Shown here: one piece after another, positions 58,867-64,000 of the stretch
Layout of the letters: each line of letters starts with the position of its first letter
Numbering within the stretch: position 1 is the stretch's first letter
DNA from: Siphonodentalium dalli
Lineage: Eukaryota > Mollusca > Scaphopoda > Gadilida > Siphonodentaliidae
Assembly (NCBI GenBank): GCA_032622095.1
Contig: CP136069.1
Location: 168,074,394-168,138,393 of the forward strand
DNA length: 64,000 nucleotides
Direction of reading: 5' to 3'
Program-made: the position numbers and the translations under genes
The notes under the pieces: generated by a model
Seen by the model: the letters and a program-made list of their open reading frames with translations, nothing else
The model's database searches: none
What the model was told of the DNA's origin: nothing

Positions 58867-59687
58867 TCTATTATATATTTTGGAAGATCTGTCTGTGTGT
58901 GTGTGTCTTCGATGAAACTTGGTATGTGGGGGTACTTTCGACCGGGGGTGACATAGGCATATTAATTTGTCCGTGCGACGTGACCTTGACCTTGAAATCG
59001 GGTCATTTCAAGGTCAAACGCCCGAATATCACGGGATTTCGATGAAACTCGGTGTTTGGACGGGTCAAATCTTGACCCACCTTAACTTGACCTTCAAAAT
59101 GGACAATTCAAGGTCAAATCGCGCAATTCGCCGAAAAGCAGAGGGGAAACAGCCCGGACGAAGTCGGGTCCAACTGCAATTCGCCGAAAAGCAGAGGGGA
59201 AACAGCCCGGACGGCAGTGTTTTCGACGGGTCAAATCGTGACCCCACCTGACCTTGACCTTCAAAATAGACAATTCAAGGTCGAATCGCGCAATTCGTCG
59301 AAAAGCAGAGGGGAAACAGCCCGGACCAATTCAAGGTCAAATCGGGTAAAACCGGATGGATTTCGACGGGTACTTTTGTCCGGGCAGTGTTTTGGACGGG
59401 TCAAATCGTGACCCCACCTGACCTTGACCTTCAAAATTGACAATTCACGGTCAAATCGCGCAATTCGCCGAAAAGCAGAGGGGAAACAGCCCGGACGAAG
59501 TCGGGTCCAACTGCAATTCGCCGAAAAGCAGAGGGGAAACAGCCCGGACGGCAGTGTTTTCGACGGGTCAAATCATCGTGACCCCACCTGACCTTGACCT
59601 TCAAAATAGACAATTCAAGGTCGAATCGCGCAATTCGCCGAAAAGCAGAGGGGAAACATCCCGGACGAAGTCGGGTCCACCTGCTAG
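58867..59687. mobile_element. Helitron unit 3 (821 bp), different interior
   Basis: Same 5' end, terminal hairpin and CTAG, but the body is composed of AATTCGCCGAAAAGCAGAGG-type and GACCTTGACCTTCAAAAT-type blocks repeated several times. Several blocks carry internal complete or partial copies of the 3' hairpin without a following CTAG. Confidence 0.8.
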
Positions 59688-60647
59688 TCTATTATATATT
59701 TTGAAAGATCTGTGTGTGTGTGTATGTGTTTGTTTGTGTGTTTGAAATCGATGGACTCGAAAACGACTAAGCCAATTTCAATGAAATTTGGTATTTGGAT
59801 GTGTTTTCGGCCGGAGACGAACATAGGCATATTTATTTGTCCGTGCGAGGTCAACTTTTCACGTGCGGAGATCAAATCTGTTTTTACGCCGTTTTGCGCT
59901 AATATATTTCAGTTCGGTGCTCACAAATCGATACGATATAGCGCGAATAATAAATTGCCAGTCATATAATTTGCACGGTTAGAATCTGTGTGGCTTCATC
60001 TTTCCAACGATATATAATATGTATGTATCCGTTTTAGTTATCTGCCTCAATTATTAGGTACAAGTGGTACGATGCTTTTATCAGGATAAAATCAATGCGT
60101 AAATTCTATGACGTCGTCAGAGGTCACTCACCCTGCCGATGCATTTGACTGTGTCGCGTTAACTCATCACCGGCCGAGGTATCCGCAAATGACATTGGGC
60201 TATATATCTCGGAAACGGGTGTAGCTATCGACTTGAAATTTGGTATGTGAATGTATCTTGCCCCGGATACGAATTTTATCGGGTCGCCGAGCACGTGCGA
60301 CGCCAGCTTCGCGCATGCGCAGACGAGATCTCGGAAACGGGTTGAGATATTGACTTTAAATTTGGTATGTGAATGTATCTTGCCCCGGATACGAATTTTA
60401 TCGGGTCGCCGAGCACGTGCGACGCCAGCTTCGCGCATGCGCAGACGAGATCGAGGAAACGGGTTGAGATATTGACTTTAAATTTGGTATGTGAATGTAT
60501 CTTGCCCCGGATACGAATTTTATCGGGTCGCCGAGCACGTGCGACACCAGCTTCGCGCATGCGCAGACCAGATCTCGGAAACGGGTGGAGCAATCGACTT
60601 GAAATTTAGTTTTTTAATAGCCCGGACGAAGTCGGGTCACCTTCTAG
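59688..60647. mobile_element. Helitron unit 4 (960 bp)
   Basis: Like units 1 and 2 but with three instead of two 122-bp internal repeats and an ~18-bp deletion near 60126. Confidence 0.85.
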
Positions 60648-61045
60648 TATATATATATAGCTTTATTAACCTCCATTAACGGAGATCATACATCAATACA
60701 TTGTATGTGCTGTATAAACGAATTGGAGCGTTTTGTACACATAAAGGTGAGAGTGGTATTTACAAACATTATTTAGTATATATACAAACAACATTTGAGC
60801 ATAGAAAATGGCGGCAAAAAGTAACAACACTGAATTCCAGTACATTACAGCCGTATGAGCCGTATGGTCTATGTACCATATTAGAGTTTGATCACATATA
60901 GATAAGGAAAGTGTATATCGCATGCGTATAGATGTTGATCTTATGTTCACTAAGCCATGCTCCTTTTCACCCTCAAACATTTTAATGTCAACAAGACTTG
61001 CTTTTCTGGCAGGCAGCAAGCACACGCAAGCAATCGGGTATAGTC

Positions 61046-61363
61046 CTAACGGGCATTGTTTCGTAAAAGTTGGCATCCTTTGTACATGAATTTCGCGGCG
61101 AATGTGAGAATATCTCCCCAAGCATTGATGACAACGAGTGGAGGAACGAAGGCTGTGCCGCCGATTAGGAAGTCACATAGATGGTTTTGCGAGAGTGAAT
61201 CGAGAAACATAAAACATTCTACCCCAAAGAAGTCAATGGTGATTGACCAGAAGCTGTATCTCAATTGATGCATGGCTGGCACATTACATGTAAATAATAC
61301 ATGTTCAATTTCTTTGTGATACGTTGATCTGCAGGCACCGCAATTCGAGTTGTTATTGAACAT
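61046..61363 (-). pseudogene. LINE-type retrotransposon ORF2 C-terminal fragment
   Basis: Encodes a CX2CX9HX4C knuckle (CGACRSTYHKEIEHVLFTC), then about 80 residues to a stop, as at the C-terminus of LINE reverse-transcriptase proteins. The upstream part is cut off by a MITE fragment ending at 61436. Family not determined. Confidence 0.5.
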
Positions 61364-61372
61364 CGATCTGGC

Positions 61373-61720
61373 TTTTCAAAAAATGTTGTTGTTGGAATCG
61401 GATGATATGGGGACCATCGAATCGGATTGAGTACCTTTAATCTGGGTGGAGGAAATAAACCGGGGATCAATCCACGTTCTTCCTCAGAATATTGCTTCAT
61501 TGCCGCGAGATATTCCACTACTGTGATCTCAATGGCGAGGCATGACAATTGTGCCAGTATGACAACTGAAGCGGCATTTCAAAAAATGTTGTTGTTGGAA
61601 TCGAATGATATGGGGATCATCGCATCGGATTGAGCACCTTTAAATTGGGTGGAGGTAATAAATCGGGTTCAATCCACGTTCTTCCTCAGAATATTGCTTC
61701 AATGCAGCGAGGAATTATGA
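61373..61720. repeat. ~205-bp tandem duplication with MITE ends
   Basis: 61373-61515 and 61575-61713 share 'TTTCAAAAAATGTTGTTGTTGG', a TTAA-MITE right end (GGATTGAGTACCT followed by TTAA at 61437-61440, and GGATTGAGCACCT followed by TTAA at 61640-61643) and 'ATCCACGTTCTTCCTCAGAA'. Confidence 0.65.
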
Positions 61721-61944
61721 TATGATATTTATTAGCATAAAACACTCATGTGAGCCGTATGCATTACATAATAATAAGACATATAATTTACACATACATA
61801 GTTCATATAATAAACTTTCCACATATTCATACTACAGTTATACCATGACTTAGTAGAGCTCAATAATATAAGCATGCAAATAAACTGTATGCAGGCCTAT
61901 GATATCGTGTGGAATAGAAATTAATTATTAATTTATTCATCAAC

Positions 61945-62205
61945 TTCGGGCTTCTTTTCTCATTTCAAAGAATTCTTTGAAAGCTCGACTGATCACATTA
62001 CTTGTATTTGGTTGGTCGTTTCGCATTATGTATATGCATTTTGAGATACTACTGGCCCTTAGAAATTTAGTGATTCATATAGGCCTTTTTCTCAATTTGT
62101 CGTATTTGATACAATGGAGAACAAAATGCTTCTCGTCTTCCACTGAGTTAGTATTGCACATCTTGAATATCCGATCATTGGCTGGCGTCGGTGGGCGTTT
62201 GTGTT
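61945..62205 (-). pseudogene. Reverse-transcriptase C-terminal relic
   Basis: One frame encodes NDRIFKMCNTNSVEDEKHFV and continues LHCIKYDKLR, the conserved zinc-finger-like tail of many non-LTR reverse transcriptases (R-x-C...EDE-HF...C-x3-Y-x-x-LR). After a stop, the frame resumes as ISRAFKEFFEMRKE near 61945, another typical end motif. Interrupted, so a pseudogene. Confidence 0.55.
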
Positions 62206-62339
62206 GGCCTTTTTCTATTTATTTCACCCAAACCTTGGGTGTTTATTTCACACCACTTTCTGGGATAACCTGTGTGTCGACTGAGAACCTATGTGCCAAT
62301 TGAGGAGAACACGCGAAGGATTTGTGTAAATGTTAGCCC

Positions 62340-63890
62340 AAACGACATTTCGAAGTAACGACTGCTTTGTTGTTTATTTCGAGGAATAATACCGCATCAT
62401 ATGAATTCAGCCCAAATATATTGACAGGTGTCAAGGGTCTAACTCTATACTGAGCAATAAAAAACTAATATAATAAATACCGAGTATATTTAATTTTAAC
62501 GCCAATGGGTCGTTTATGTGCGTTTAAGAGTGTATTTATGCTTAAAGCAAAGTGAAATAACGATCTTAAAATGAATTGGCCGGTATATTTTATTAGTTAT
62601 CAGGGTTACCAGGGTCGTAGTTGCATAAATTACAATATATCTTATTTTTATGCTAAGATAATTGCGTGGTTATATGTTGTAGCTTGATCGGTATCGATCG
62701 GTATTGAGGTTAACACAAATCCCATATATGGAAATTCCAAATATGGAAAGTGACTTGCGCATGCGCAAAACAGATACAATGGTTTTCCTAAAAACGAAGC
62801 AATGAACAACAAACACCGACCCAGTTAAATAACGACATTAGATAGCGGTGTATTGCGTCGTTAAGAGTGTGTTGATATCTAAATCATGTGATTAACTAAT
62901 TAAAAATTATTTCGACTACATATTTCGATAATTATCAGGTCCGCAGTTCGATCATGAAACAAAATTTGTAGAGACTTTAATTGCTTGGTAATTATTGAGA
63001 TTGCAGTTTCCTTATATGGCAACTCCTTATTTGGAATTTTCTTGCGCATGCGCAGAAATGATAGAATTTCACCAAGACGTCGCCATTTTTATTATCACTG
63101 TTATTCCATTCTCTTGTGTCGGTGCAATGATTTGCTGTCGTATTTTAGGCAAATAAGGCACGGTATGCATGCGTAATGATAAGTTGATGAGGTTGCATCC
63201 ATTATTATTCCGATGTTTAATAGTTTTGTCAGCTAAAATAACTTCGCTCAGCGGCTGTTATCGCGTGAAAATGAGTAGGTCAACTTGGTTGGAGTCGAAC
63301 ATTGGAATGGCAGGGAATTCCCCGTTTTGACTCGGCATTGTTTGTAAACAAATGCAAATTTATAAGAAGAAACGTTAACAACTGTGCGTGTTTGTGTACT
63401 ATAACGCTGGTGGATATTGATTAATTGTTTTTCTCGAGTATTTATTCATTCCTAATCATCGGCTAATGGCAGTAAAACTTCAGTCAGAAATGTATTTAAG
63501 TTAACCCAATCTTTGCACAATTCAATTGCAAGTTGAAAATGAAAGTAAATTGAAATTTTTAAGAAGAAACAACATCAACATCTGACAAGTGCCATTGAGT
63601 GTGGCTTGATAAGTGTGTACTACTTCTAGGGCTAGGCCTAACTGATTTTTAATTAGAATGACATTTTTACATGGGGATTATGATTTATATAAGAATCTGG
63701 AATAATACTTTAAATACCTTATTCTTGAGTTGAGGTGTTTTTTTTTATTTAGACATGTCCTGTAGTGAGTTGTTAATTTGGGTTGGTACTACAGGCAAAA
63801 TCAGTGACTGATATAAAACATGTATCACTATCAGTCGCTGATGTGTTAGAGTCAACCTCCTCTAACTGCAGGGCTCTTTATGAATACAGG
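62340..63890. other. Intergenic DNA with a duplicated NRF1-like segment
   Basis: Two related stretches, 62725-62770 and 63010-63056, each pair an ATATGGNAANTCC block with CTTGCGCATGCGCA. The second is followed by GACGTCGCCATTTTT. No ORF is convincingly coding. Confidence 0.35.
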
Positions 63891-63892
63891 AG

Positions 63893-63957
63893 AAGTCGGC
63901 CCCGTGCGAAGTTGGCCCCATACGATGACGGCCCCGCACGAAGTCGGCCCCATATAT
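63893..63957. repeat. Short GAAGTCGGCCCC tandem repeat
   Basis: Four imperfect ~17-bp units of the form CGAAGTCGGCCCCGTA lie near the window end. Confidence 0.7.
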
Positions 63958-64000
63958 AACAGAAACATTGTTTTAAATCGTTTTTTAATTTATATGATGA

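Larger units (their letters stand above)
57139..60647. mobile_element. Head-to-tail array of four non-autonomous Helitrons
   Basis: Four units each start TCTATTATATATTTTG and end with the hairpin CCCGGACGAAGTCGGG, then 9-11 bp, then CTAG. These are the Helitron signatures 5' TC, 3' hairpin and CTRR. Each CTAG is directly followed by the TC of the next unit. The whole array lies between an A (57138) and a T (60648) in an AT-repeat, as expected for Helitron insertion between A and T. There is no Rep/helicase, so activity was in trans. The ORFs here are repeat products. Confidence 0.88.

Noticed and set aside
57606-60609. Recurring ORFs of 100-117 codons on both strands
   Set aside because: They repeat because the Helitron units repeat; both strands are open in the same GC-rich 122-bp repeats and no domain is visible.
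60693-61121. 142-codon minus-strand ORF
   Set aside because: Overlaps the LINE tail in another frame; composition is AT-driven and no motif is visible.
63036-63170. NRF1, CRE and YY1-like motifs as a gene promoter
   Set aside because: The upstream part is a repeat duplicated at 62725-62770, and no coding frame of more than a few dozen codons follows before the window end.

Overview
The window is eukaryotic, intron- and repeat-rich, AT-biased nuclear DNA with almost no cellular coding capacity. Many stretches resemble dispersed repeats I associate with marine lophotrochozoan, especially molluscan, genomes: the very frequent ACATGTACATGTA word, repeats carrying 'GGGCCATAACTC' followed by GGACGGACGG runs, and 'GTTAAACC' repeat tails. 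No taxonomic marker gene is present, so 'marine invertebrate, probably mollusc' is an inference.

The only convincing cellular gene is an uninterrupted beta-1,3-galactosyltransferase-like (GT31) coding exon on the minus strand at 51122-52225, with a probable splice acceptor just upstream (5'UTR intron).

Everything else I can recognise is mobile or repetitive. (1) 1-2739, minus: the 5' end of a Ty3/gypsy-like LTR retrotransposon with gag (zinc knuckles), a textbook -1 frameshift signal (A AAA AAC plus stem-loop), the protease start of pol, a primer-binding site and a candidate LTR. (2) 6657-9056: a 2.4-kb foldback element inside a tandemly duplicated ~1-kb repeat, with an unoccupied paralogous site nearby. 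(3) 30173-34799: a complete LTR element with two 493-bp LTRs that look identical, 4-bp target duplication, primer-binding site and polypurine tract. It has no pol, a frame-broken gag remnant and a separate hydrophobic ORF. Its insertion site exists unoccupied in a paralogous segment at 4220-5060. (4) 41817-43263: a Harbinger-like element interrupted by a hAT-like MITE, whose sister copy lies at 11630-12179. A second hAT-type MITE lies at 43546-44426. (5) 57139-60647: four non-autonomous Helitrons joined head-to-tail with no intervening host DNA. (6) At least nine copies or fragments of one TTAA-flanked foldback MITE family are scattered from 3.3 to 61.6 kb. (7) Satellites include a 41-bp array (12 copies, 22089-22582), a 35-bp GC-rich minisatellite (37608-38420) and YY1-like palindromic arrays at 39.8-40.5 and 47.8-48.4 kb. 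(8) LINE-type reverse-transcriptase C-terminal relics lie at 61-62.2 kb.

The genes do not form a pathway. The biological content is a layered record of transposition by at least five mechanisms (LTR retrotransposition, rolling-circle, hAT, TTAA-specific and Harbinger-like), with nesting and empty sites that allow several events to be ordered.
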